In this document: in pieces, positions 1 through 7,123 of the stretch
Layout of the letters: the number at the start of each line of letters is the position of its first letter
Numbering within the stretch: the stretch's first letter is position 1
Position numbers and translations under genes: made by a program
Assembly (NCBI RefSeq): GCF_014651035.1
Contig: NZ_BMWC01000008.1
Coordinates: 310,001-374,000 of the forward strand
Length of the DNA: 64,000 bases
Reading direction: 5' to 3'
DNA from: Streptomyces lomondensis
GTDB lineage: Bacteria; Actinomycetota; Actinomycetes; Streptomycetales; Streptomycetaceae
The notes under the pieces: model-generated
Seen by the model: only the letters and a program-made list of their open reading frames with translations
The model's database searches: none
What the model was told of the DNA's origin: nothing

Positions 1-604
1 CCGCCTTCTGCAGGCCCTTCCAGGCCTTCGCGTCCGAGGTGTTGGAACCCGCGATGCTCGCCGGGTCGTACGACGGGAAGGAAGCCAGCGCGAGGATCTT
101 GCCCGTGGACGGTTCGAGGGCGACGACGGCGCCCTTGCCGCCCTGCTGCTTCAGTCCGTTGTAGGCGGCCTTCTGGGCGGCGGCGTCGAGAGTGGTGACG
201 ACGTTGCCGCCCTCGCGGCTCTCGCCCGTGAACATGTCGAGCGTGTTGCGGAAGAAGAGCCGGTCGTCGGTGCCGGTGAGGATGCCGTCCTCCACCTTCT
301 CGAGCAGGCTGCCGTCGAAGGCCTGTGAGGCGAAGCCGGTGACCGGGGCCCACATGGGCCCGTTCTTGTAGGTGCGCTTGTACTTGAAGTCGCCGCTCGT
401 CGTTTCGGTGGACCCGGTGATGGGCCTGCCGTCGACGATGATGTCGCCGCGCGGATACGCGTACCTCTCGATGGCGACCCGGCGGTTGTTCTTGTCCGAA
501 CGCAGTTCATCGGCGTTCGCGTACTGAATCCAGTTGCTGCGGATGAGCAGGGCGAGGACCAGAAGTCCACAGAAGATCGCGATCCGGCGTACGGGCTTGT
601 TCAC
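1..604 (-). CDS. pbpA: Class B penicillin-binding protein (transpeptidase), 3' end outside window
   Basis: About 201 N-terminal residues are visible, read from a GTG at 604 (VNKPVRRIAIF...). An N-terminal membrane anchor (about residues 7-22) is followed by the non-penicillin-binding region: YAYPRGDIIVDG, then NTLDMFTGESREGGNVVTTL, the usual start of actinobacterial PbpA proteins. The catalytic SxxK/SxN/KTG boxes lie beyond position 1. The family cross-links septal or lateral peptidoglycan together with the RodA/FtsW polymerase, and this gene follows the rodA-PP2C-fha genes in the conserved order. A secreted-protein gene and about 240 bp of non-coding DNA separate it from rodA, so it probably has its own promoter. 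Confidence is high for the family, moderate for the exact start. Confidence 0.9.
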   Translation of the reverse strand, partial: MNKPVRRIAIFCGLLVLALLIRSNWIQYANADELRSDKNNRRVAIERYAYPRGDIIVDGRPITGSTETTSGDFKYKRTYKNGPMWAPVTGFASQAFDGSLLEKVEDGILTGTDDRLFFRNTLDMFTGESREGGNVVTTLDAAAQKAAYNGLKQQGGKGAVVALEPSTGKILALASFPSYDPASIAGSNTSDAKAWKGLQKA

Positions 605-780
605 GTCCGGCCTTTCCACAAGCCAACAGCTCTGCCTGCTGTTTCACAGTCTCGGTGTCGTTGCTGCTGGCGCTCATCCATGACCGGTGACAGTCTAGAG
701 GCACGCTTCGGGCGGGGGCAGAGCGGCAGCAAACCCGGGGAATGGACGTGCCGGAAGCCGTTCCGGTTCCTCAAAGCCGG

Positions 781-816
781 ACGGCTTCCCACCGGCTCTC
801 GCCGACGGGAAGCCGT
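781..816 (-). terminator. Hairpin terminator of the small secreted-protein gene
   Basis: A perfect 10-bp inverted repeat (ACGGCTTCCC / GGGAAGCCGT) encloses a 16-nt loop that itself holds a CGGC-TCTC-GCCG stem. It lies about 30 bp past the stop of the gene ending at 846 on the minus strand. There is no long U-run, as is common in Streptomyces. Confidence 0.55.
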
Positions 817-845
817 TTACCGGGTGGTTTGCCCAGGTGTGCTTC

Positions 846-1199
846 TCAGCACCACGGCGGATTGGCACCGCCGGCCACGGTGAAGTAGTAGTCGGACGTG
901 TAGCCCCACTTACCGGTGTTGGAATTCACATTCCGCACGTAGTACCAGATGTCGTTGCCGAAGACACCCTCGCCGCGCGCCTTGCACTGCACGGCGGCAC
1001 CGTCGCCTATGTAGCCGCGGTCGACGATCGCCGTGTTCGTGCTGGGACCCTTGCGGATCTTCACGTCGTTGGCGGTCCAGTTGCCCCCGTACGAGGCGGC
1101 CTGAGCGCTCGACGCGCTGGTCAGCGTGAACAGGGCCGCGCTCAACGTCGCAGCCGCGCCTGTTGCGATTCGCTTGGTTCGCGAGCTCACGCGAGCCAT
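846..1199 (-). CDS. Small secreted SH3-like protein
   Basis: Product of 117 aa. The ATG at 1199 is preferred over one six codons upstream because AAAGGGGG lies 6 nt before it. Residues 1-34 are a Sec signal peptide: basic start, hydrophobic core, and an AQA-A cleavage site. The mature part of about 80 aa has the spacing of bacterial SH3-type domains (NVKIRKGPSTNT-like segment, then WYYVR and WGYTSDYY) and ends in a cysteine; another Cys sits mid-chain, so one disulfide is possible. Such domains often bind cell-wall peptides. Its position between rodA and pbpA suggests either a wall-related role or a chance insertion. No catalytic domain is visible. Its own hairpin terminator follows it. Confidence 0.75.
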   Translation of the reverse strand: MARVSSRTKRIATGAAATLSAALFTLTSASSAQAASYGGNWTANDVKIRKGPSTNTAIVDRGYIGDGAAVQCKARGEGVFGNDIWYYVRNVNSNTGKWGYTSDYYFTVAGGANPPWC

Positions 1200-1310
1200 G
1201 AATCCCCCTTTGGTCATCCCGTGAGTACGGGCTGTGATGGTCGAAGGGAACTCTAGTGCGAAGCGCTGCGGAAGATGATCACTTCGGACGTGCTTCGGTC
1301 GTGATGACGA

Positions 1311-2783
1311 TCACATGCCGGCAGGGTCTGAGTTCCCGGGGCGGACCACCTGGGTCATTTCGGCGTCGGGGCTGGTGGCGGGAGCGGGAGCCGGGCGGCG
1401 AGCGGTGTCGCTGATGCGCAACAGGATGCCGATCAGGGCCCAGTTGGCGATCACGGAGGAACCGCCGTACGCCACGAAGGGCAGCGTCATACCGGTCAGC
1501 GGGATGAGGCCCATGACACCGCCGGCCACGACGAAGACCTGGAGCGCGAAGGCGCCGGACAGGCCGATGGCCAGCAGCTTGCCGAACGGGTCGCGGGCCG
1601 CGAGGGCGGTGCGCACGCCTCGCTCGACGATCAGACCGTAGAGCAGCAGGATCGCCATGACGCCCGCCAGGCCCAGCTCCTCGCCGAAGGTGGCGAGGAT
1701 GAAGTCGGAGTTGGCGGCGAAGCCGATGAGGTCGGAGTTGCCCTGTCCGAGTCCGGTGCCGAGCGTGCCGCCGGAGCCGAAGGCCCACAGGGCCTGCATG
1801 GCCTGCTCGGAGTGGACGATGCCGTCCTGGACGCCGGCGCGGGAGAGCTCGAACTCGCGCATCGGGTCGAGCCAGGCCTGCACACGCGTCTGGATGTGCG
1901 GCTCGAAGCTCGCCACGCCGACGGCGCCGACCGCGGACATCAGCAGACCGAAGACGATCCAGCTGGTCCGCTCGGTGGCGACGTACAGCATGATGACGAA
2001 CATCCCGAAGAACAGCAGGGAGGTACCGAGGTCGGTCTCGAAGACCAGGATGAGGATCGAGATCACCCAGACGACGAGGATCGGACCGAGGTCACGTCCG
2101 CGCGGCAGGTACAGGCCCATGAAACGGCGGCTGGCCAGTGCCAGGGCGTCTCTCTTGACCATGAGGTAGCCGGCGAAGAAGACCGCGAGGATGATCTTCG
2201 CGAACTCACCGGGCTGGAGCGTGCCGAGGCCGGGGATCTTGATCCAGATCTTGGCGCCGTAGATGTTCGCGCCGAGTCCGGGCACGAGCGGCAGGATCAG
2301 CAGGAACAGCGCACCGGCCATGGAGATGTACGTGTAGCGCTGCAGGACACGGTGATCCTTGAGGAAGATCAGCACGACCACGAGCAGGGCGACGCCCATG
2401 GCGGAGTACAGCAGCTGGCGGGGTGCCGCCTCGACGAACGAGCTGGACGCCTGAAGCCGCTTCGACTGGTCAAGCCGCCAGATGACGACCAGGCCGATGC
2501 CGTTCAGCAGCGTGGCCAGCGGCAGCATCAGCGGGTCCGCGTACGGGGCGAACTTCCGTACGACGAGATGGCCGACGCCGGCGAGCAGGCCGAGGCCGAC
2601 GCCGTAGCTCAACAGGCCGGGCGGCACCGAGTCGTTGATGGCCAGCCCGACATTGGCATAGGCGAAGACCGGGATGACGACGGCGAACACCAGCAACGCG
2701 AGTTCGGTGTTGCGTCGGCTCGGTGCGCCGATCGCGCCGATCGTGGACGTGTGGTGCGCCGGCGGGTTCGTAGTACTGCTCAT
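1311..2783 (-). CDS. rodA: RodA/FtsW/SpoVE-family lipid II polymerase
   Basis: Integral membrane protein of 490 aa with about ten hydrophobic segments and a SEDS-family C-terminus (TGMTLPFVAYGGSSVIANW, around residues 435-455). SEDS proteins polymerise lipid II into glycan strands, each paired with a class B PBP. The family's partner gene pbpA lies downstream but is split off by a secreted-protein gene. The start at 2783 (MSSTTNPPAHH) follows the PP2C stop by 27 bp, so the two are probably co-transcribed. Hydrophilic tails at both ends are typical of the actinobacterial form. Whether it works in elongation or division cannot be told from sequence alone; the neighbourhood is the one called rodA in mycobacteria. 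Confidence 0.93.
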   Translation of the reverse strand: MSSTTNPPAHHTSTIGAIGAPSRRNTELALLVFAVVIPVFAYANVGLAINDSVPPGLLSYGVGLGLLAGVGHLVVRKFAPYADPLMLPLATLLNGIGLVVIWRLDQSKRLQASSSFVEAAPRQLLYSAMGVALLVVVLIFLKDHRVLQRYTYISMAGALFLLILPLVPGLGANIYGAKIWIKIPGLGTLQPGEFAKIILAVFFAGYLMVKRDALALASRRFMGLYLPRGRDLGPILVVWVISILILVFETDLGTSLLFFGMFVIMLYVATERTSWIVFGLLMSAVGAVGVASFEPHIQTRVQAWLDPMREFELSRAGVQDGIVHSEQAMQALWAFGSGGTLGTGLGQGNSDLIGFAANSDFILATFGEELGLAGVMAILLLYGLIVERGVRTALAARDPFGKLLAIGLSGAFALQVFVVAGGVMGLIPLTGMTLPFVAYGGSSVIANWALIGILLRISDTARRPAPAPATSPDAEMTQVVRPGNSDPAGM

Positions 2784-2810
2784 CGTGTGACAGGGCCTCT
2801 CACGGCTTGC

Positions 2811-4364
2811 CTACTGCTTACCGCACAGCGAGACGACCTTCTGCTCTTCCTCCGAGAGGCTGGGGCCGGGGCTGGGAGTGGGTGCGGTCGTGGGCGGGGG
2901 CGTGGACTTCTCAGGCGTCGACGGCGAGCCCGACGGGGTCGACGGGTTCGGCGTGGGTGTGGCCTTGGACGTGAAGGAGGCGGGAGTGGTTCCCGTGGTG
3001 CCCCCGGCCTCGCCTTCGCCGGTCCTGGCGTTGTTCTGGCTCTCGGCTTGGCGCCGCTGCGCCTCCTTCTTGCACGCGGAGGCCTGCACCGACAGTTCCT
3101 GGATCTTCGCCTGGGCGTTCTTCAGGCCGCCCTCGGCGATGGTCGCCTTGACCAGCTTCTGCTGGTAGGGCGGCAGGTACTTGAGTTCGATCTCGGGGTG
3201 GTCCTTCTCGACCTTCGAGAGCGACACCCAGGCCAGGTCCTGGCTGATGCCCCGGTACAGCGCGACGTGCTCGCCCTGGGCGCCGACGTAGTACTGCGTC
3301 TGCGTCCAGCGCCAGCCGCCGTACAGGGCGCCGCCGACGACGGCGAGCGCGAGGGCGCCGTAGAGGGATCTCTTCAGCCAGCGGCCCTTCTTGCGCGGCT
3401 TGGCGAAGTCGTCGTCGCCGTAGCCGAAGCCGGCCGCCGGGATGTAGCCGGTGGTGTCGCCGGAGCCGGGCGGGCCGAACTCGCCGCCCCCGCCCTGGCC
3501 GTGTCCCTGGCGGCCGAGCCCGGAGGCGCGGCCGGCGGGGGTCTGCATGATGCCGTTGTCGTGCAGCTGGTGCTGGTTCTCGGCGACGGCGCCGACCACG
3601 ACCGGGGTGTCGGAGAGCTGGCCCGCGAGGGTGTCGCCGGTGTCCAGGTCGAGGACGTCGGCCACGATGACCGTGATGTTGTCCGGGCCGCCGCCGCGCA
3701 GCGCCAGCTCGATCAGGTTCTGGACGGTCTCCTGGGGGCCCTGGTAGCTGGCGAGGGTGTCCTCCAGGGTCTGGTGGGACACCACGCCGGACAGGCCGTC
3801 GGAGCAGATCAGGTAGCGGTCGCCGGCGCGGACCTCGCGGATGGAGAGGTCCGGCTCGACGTGGTCGCCGGAGCCCAGCGCGCGCATGAGGAGCGAGCGC
3901 TGGGGGTGGGTCGTGGCCTCTTCCTCGGTGATGCGGCCCTCGTCGACCAGGCGCTGCACCCAGGTGTGGTCCTGGGTGATCTGGGTGAGGACGCCGTCCC
4001 TGAGGAGGTACGCGCGCGAGTCGCCGACGTGCACCAGGCCGAGGCGCTGGCCGGTCCAGAGCAGGGCGGTGAGGGTGGTCCCCATGCCCTCCAGCTGGGG
4101 GTCCTCCTCGACCATCGAGCGCAGCTGGTCGTTGGCGCGCTGCACCGCCGTGCCGAGCGAGGTGAGGATGTCGGAGCCGGGGACGTCGTCGTCGAGCGCG
4201 ACGATGGTGGAGATGGCCTCGGAGGAGGCGACCTCACCGGCGGCGGCACCGCCCATGCCGTCGGCGATGGCGAGCAGGCGCGGGCCGGCGTACCCGGAGT
4301 CCTCGTTGCCCTCCCGGATCATGCCCTTGTGCGATCCGGCCGCGAAGCGCAGTGACAGACTCAT
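2811..4364 (-). CDS. pstP: Membrane-anchored PP2C Ser/Thr protein phosphatase
   Basis: Protein of 517 aa. Start taken as the ATG at 4364 (MSLSLRFAAGSHKG) with GGCGAGGT just upstream, not the in-frame codon 57 bp earlier. Residues about 1-235 are a PP2C domain with the metal-binding signatures GNEDSGYAG, ADGMGG and GGPDNITVI. A basic juxtamembrane stretch and one TM segment (about residues 325-350) lead to an extracytoplasmic tail with a predicted helical part and a Pro/Ser/Thr-rich end. The family reverses phosphorylation by PknA/PknB-type kinases on FHA proteins and cell-wall enzymes. It sits between fhaB and rodA in the usual order. Confidence 0.93.
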   Translation of the reverse strand: MSLSLRFAAGSHKGMIREGNEDSGYAGPRLLAIADGMGGAAAGEVASSEAISTIVALDDDVPGSDILTSLGTAVQRANDQLRSMVEEDPQLEGMGTTLTALLWTGQRLGLVHVGDSRAYLLRDGVLTQITQDHTWVQRLVDEGRITEEEATTHPQRSLLMRALGSGDHVEPDLSIREVRAGDRYLICSDGLSGVVSHQTLEDTLASYQGPQETVQNLIELALRGGGPDNITVIVADVLDLDTGDTLAGQLSDTPVVVGAVAENQHQLHDNGIMQTPAGRASGLGRQGHGQGGGGEFGPPGSGDTTGYIPAAGFGYGDDDFAKPRKKGRWLKRSLYGALALAVVGGALYGGWRWTQTQYYVGAQGEHVALYRGISQDLAWVSLSKVEKDHPEIELKYLPPYQQKLVKATIAEGGLKNAQAKIQELSVQASACKKEAQRRQAESQNNARTGEGEAGGTTGTTPASFTSKATPTPNPSTPSGSPSTPEKSTPPPTTAPTPSPGPSLSEEEQKVVSLCGKQ

Positions 4365-4504
4365 GCGCACCTCGCCTGTCGGCTCCGGGTACAGCCGGTC
4401 GTGTCGAGCCACACTGCCCACCCTCCGGTCGGGAGCGCGCCGGGGCCCGGGGTGGGGCCCGCCACTGCGTGCTCGCTCCGCTCGCGCCTATCCATGATGT
4501 AGCA

Positions 4505-5014
4505 CTACTTCCGCAGCTCGATGACGGTCTTGCCGATGCGGATCGGCGCGCCCAGCGCAATCGGTGTGGGAGTCGTCAGCCGGGTCCGGTCCAGGTACGT
4601 GCCGTTGGTGGAGCCGAGGTCCTCGACGATCCACTGGCCGTCGCGGTCCGGGTAGATCCTGGCATGGCGGCTGGAGGCGTAGTCGTCGTCCAGCACGATC
4701 GTCGAGTCGTGCGCCCGGCCCAGGGTGATGGTCTGGCCCTGGAGCGCGACCGTGGTGCCGGTGAGGGTGCCCTCGGTCACGACCAGCTTGGTGGGGGCGT
4801 TACGGCCGCGCCGGCCGCCGGCGGGCTGCTGGCGCTGCTGCGGCGGCGCCTGGCGGGCGGCCTGCTGCTGCCGGCCGGCCTCGCGGCGCGCTCCGCGCTG
4901 GGTGACCCGCGTACCGAACAGGTCGCTCCGGATGACCTGCACGGCCACGATCACGAACAGCCACAGAACGGCCAGGAAACCCAGCCGCATGACCGTGAGG
5001 GTCAGCTCTGACAT
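4505..5014 (-). CDS. fhaB: FHA-domain protein with N-terminal membrane segment
   Basis: Protein of 169 aa from the ATG at 5014 (MSELTLTVMRLGFLAVLWLF). Residues about 5-27 form a TM helix, 30-75 a basic Gln/Arg-rich linker, and 85-165 a forkhead-associated domain with GRAHDSTIVLDDDYASSRHA and DLGSTNGTYLD, the phosphothreonine-binding signature. It corresponds to mycobacterial FhaB/FipA, which links kinase signalling to the division and elongation machinery. It follows fhaA by 10 bp and precedes the PP2C gene by 140 bp. A longer open frame running upstream through fhaA is antisense-like noise, not a fusion. Confidence 0.92.
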   Translation of the reverse strand: MSELTLTVMRLGFLAVLWLFVIVAVQVIRSDLFGTRVTQRGARREAGRQQQAARQAPPQQRQQPAGGRRGRNAPTKLVVTEGTLTGTTVALQGQTITLGRAHDSTIVLDDDYASSRHARIYPDRDGQWIVEDLGSTNGTYLDRTRLTTPTPIALGAPIRIGKTVIELRK

Positions 5015-5024
5015 TGCCCCCGCT

Positions 5025-5891
5025 TCACCCTTCGGCTTGCCGGTAAATGATGGTGGTGCTGCCCACGACGATCCGCGAGCCGTCGCGGAGCGTAGCGCGG
5101 GTGGTGTGCTGCCCGTCCACCACGATGCCGTTGGTGGATCCGAGATCCTGGATCGTCGAGGGCGTTCCGGTCCGGATCTCGCAGTGCCGGCGGGAGACGC
5201 CGGGGTCGTCGATCCGCACGTCGGCGTCGGTGCTGCGGCCCAGCACCAGCGTCGGGCGGGAGATCTGATGGCGGGTGCCGTTGATCTCGATCCAGTGGCG
5301 GGTGCGTCCGCCGGGGGCCGGGGCGGCCGGGGGCCGCTGGGCGCTCGCGGCCGGCGGGTAGCCGTACCCGCCGGGGCGGCCGCCGGGCGGTGGCGCGGCC
5401 GGCATGGGCGGGGCGCCGGCGGGCGCGGCGGCCGGTGGGTAGCCGTAGCCACCGGGGCGTCCGGCCGCCGGGGCGGCGGGCGCGGCGGCGCCGCCCGCGG
5501 GGCCGGCCTGGCTGCTGGAGGAGGCGAGCGTACGGCTGCGCACCCGGTACAGGCCGGTGTCGAGGTCCTCCGCCTTCTCCAGGTGCACCTTGATGGGGCC
5601 CATGAAGGTGTAGCGCTGCTGCTTGGCGTAGTCGCGCACCATGCCGGCGAGCTCGTCCCCGAGCTGGCCGGAGTACGGGCTGAGCCGCTCGAAGTCGGGC
5701 GTGCTCAGCTCGACGATGAAGTCGTTGGGTACGACCGTGCGGTCGCGGTTCCAGATGGTGGCGTTGTTGTCGCACTCGCGCTGGAGCGCGCCGGCGATCT
5801 CCACGGGCTGGACCTCGGACTTGAACACCTTGGCGAAGGTGCCGTTGACCAGACCTTCGAGACGCTGCTCGAACTTCTTCAGGACTCCCAT
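5025..5891 (-). CDS. fhaA: DUF3662 and FHA-domain protein
   Basis: Protein of 288 aa. Residues 1-115 (MGVLKKFEQRLEGLVNG...) match the DUF3662 domain found ahead of FHA in actinobacterial FhaA. Residues 120-185 are a Gly/Pro/Ala/Tyr-rich low-complexity linker with PGGYGYPPA repeats. Residues 190-285 are the FHA domain (LVLGRSTDADVRIDDPGVSRRH and GSTNGIVVDG). In mycobacteria FhaA binds phosphorylated MviN and regulates peptidoglycan synthesis. It is the first gene of the fha-PP2C-rodA-pbpA transcription unit here, and 473 bp upstream has no gene, so the operon promoter should lie at 5892-6100. AGGAGGTGCCCC gives a strong ribosome site. Confidence 0.93.
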   Translation of the reverse strand: MGVLKKFEQRLEGLVNGTFAKVFKSEVQPVEIAGALQRECDNNATIWNRDRTVVPNDFIVELSTPDFERLSPYSGQLGDELAGMVRDYAKQQRYTFMGPIKVHLEKAEDLDTGLYRVRSRTLASSSSQAGPAGGAAAPAAPAAGRPGGYGYPPAAAPAGAPPMPAAPPPGGRPGGYGYPPAASAQRPPAAPAPGGRTRHWIEINGTRHQISRPTLVLGRSTDADVRIDDPGVSRRHCEIRTGTPSTIQDLGSTNGIVVDGQHTTRATLRDGSRIVVGSTTIIYRQAEG

Positions 5892-6364
5892 GGGGCACCT
5901 CCTCCGTCGCTGCCGTCCTGTGTACTGCCCTGCGGGCCGCTTGCCTGGTACTGCTTACTGATCGTATCCACGCGCCGGTCGATCGGCTGGTTCCCCCTGT
6001 CAGCCCGGCCGACGGGTGTCGACGCTTGACGAAGTTCCCTGTGGAGCTCCTCTTCGAACTCCGGTGGGAGTACCGCCGCGCGCAACCGCTTCAGGTACTC
6101 CTGCCATGGATCGTAGAGGCGGCTGAAGACCAGTGTCCCGCACCCGGCTGTGGACCCCGACCGCCTCCTGGGGAGACAAGGGGTACCGGTACGAGGTTGA
6201 TACCTGAAGCGGCAGGCGTTGATACGTGGCCGGGGCACCGAACGCTCGGCGGGGGCCCTGCCTGCGGGAAGAAGGGATGTGAACCCACCCCGCCCCGCGT
6301 GCTAATGTTCTGGGTGTCGGAAGGCGCCAGCCCCCAAGGGGCAGGGGCCCAGGACACACCCAAT
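5892..6364. other. Intergenic region between fhaA and tRNA-Leu; no gene seen
   Basis: The open frames here lack a ribosome site and normal codon bias on either strand. The region should hold the leftward fhaA operon promoter and the rightward tRNA promoter. A -10-like TAATGT at 6303-6308 lies about 55 bp before the tRNA; its -35 is unclear. Confidence 0.5.
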
Positions 6365-6448
6365 GCGCGGGTGGCGGAATAGGCAGACGCGCTGGATTCA
6401 GGTTCCAGTGCCCGCAAGGGCGTGGGGGTTCAACTCCCCCCTCGCGCA
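6365..6448 (+). tRNA. tRNA-Leu (anticodon CAG)
   Basis: Class II tRNA. The acceptor arms GCGCGGG and CTCGCGC pair with one G-T wobble. The anticodon stem CTGGA/TCCAG encloses the seven-base loop TTCAGGT, giving anticodon CAG, which reads CUG. A long variable arm (GTGCCCGCAAGGGCGT) and a T-arm GGGGGTTCAACTCCCCC follow. CC comes after the discriminator A, so the last A of CCA is not encoded. A strong hairpin terminator starts 7 nt later. Confidence 0.95.
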
Positions 6449-6454
6449 CCGTCG

Positions 6455-6487
6455 GAACGGGCGGCATCGATCAGATGCCGCCCGTTC
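6455..6487 (+). terminator. Terminator of tRNA-Leu
   Basis: Perfect 14-bp stem (GAACGGGCGGCATC / GATGCCGCCCGTTC) with the 5-nt loop GATCA, directly after the tRNA and followed by a short T-rich stretch. Confidence 0.9.
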
Positions 6488-6541
6488 TTCGTGTCTGCGG
6501 ATGTGACGGTTGTCTCGGTGTTTCGCCGTGTGAGGAAGCTC

Positions 6542-7075
6542 TCAGGACTGGTCGCCTCCGGTGCCGCCCAGGGGTCGGCCGGGGGCGAAGCGCTCCCGTA
6601 CCGCCGGGTCGTCGAGGTGGCGGTACGGGTAGCCGGGGCCGGTGCGCGCGGTCAGGTCCTGGTGGCGCAGCGGCTCGCCGCAGGAGGAGCAGACGACGCG
6701 GGCCTCGGTGTCGTGGTCGCAGGACGTGTGGTGCAGGACCACCGGGGCGCCCTCGTCGCCGGCCAGCCAGCGGTCGCCCCAGGCGTTGATCGCGGCGAGG
6801 ACACCAAAGAAGTCGCGGCCCTTGTCGGTCAGCAGGTACTCGTGGCGGACCGGTTCGCTCTGGTAGGCCCGCCGCCGCAGCAGGCCCTCGGCCTCCAGGC
6901 GCCGCAGCCGGTCGGTGAGGGTGTTGCGGGCGATGCCGAGCGTGCCGATGAAGCCGTCGAAGCGGGATTCGCCGTAGAAGACCTCGCGCAGCACCAGGAG
7001 GGTCCAGGCGTCGCCCAGGATGTCGGCGGTGCGGGCGATCGAGCAGGGCCAGGTGTCGAACGAGGTCCGTCTCAT
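6542..7075 (-). CDS. HxlR-family winged-helix transcriptional regulator
   Basis: Protein of 177 aa. Residues 10-105 show the HxlR pattern: CSIARTADILGDAWTLLVLRE, then FDGFIGTLGIARNTLTDRL and an EYLLTDKG wing. The opening Cys near residue 11 is the redox or electrophile sensor in several family members. The C-terminal extension carries a further CxxC (VCSSCGEPLRHQD), possibly a metal or second thiol site, as in a subset of HxlR proteins. TACAGT lies 6 nt before the ATG, suggesting a leaderless message. It ends an apparent ATPase-permease-regulator series on the minus strand, 48 bp after the permease. Its target is unknown; the adjacent exporter or itself is most likely. Confidence 0.88.
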   Translation of the reverse strand: MRRTSFDTWPCSIARTADILGDAWTLLVLREVFYGESRFDGFIGTLGIARNTLTDRLRRLEAEGLLRRRAYQSEPVRHEYLLTDKGRDFFGVLAAINAWGDRWLAGDEGAPVVLHHTSCDHDTEARVVCSSCGEPLRHQDLTARTGPGYPYRHLDDPAVRERFAPGRPLGGTGGDQS

Positions 7076-7123
7076 GGCTCCACTGTATGGGTCTCATGAC
7101 GAGATCGACCTGTCCCCCGGGGG

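Noticed and set aside
1812..4355. Very long plus-strand open frame opposite rodA and the PP2C gene
   Set aside because: It is a high-GC shadow of the real minus-strand genes: the composition is Asp/Glu/Gln/Arg-rich without domains, and the opposite strand carries clear SEDS and PP2C motifs.
6026..6382. 118-codon plus-strand frame between fhaA and tRNA-Leu
   Set aside because: No ribosome site, no signal or domain, codon bias not Streptomyces-like, and it runs into the tRNA.
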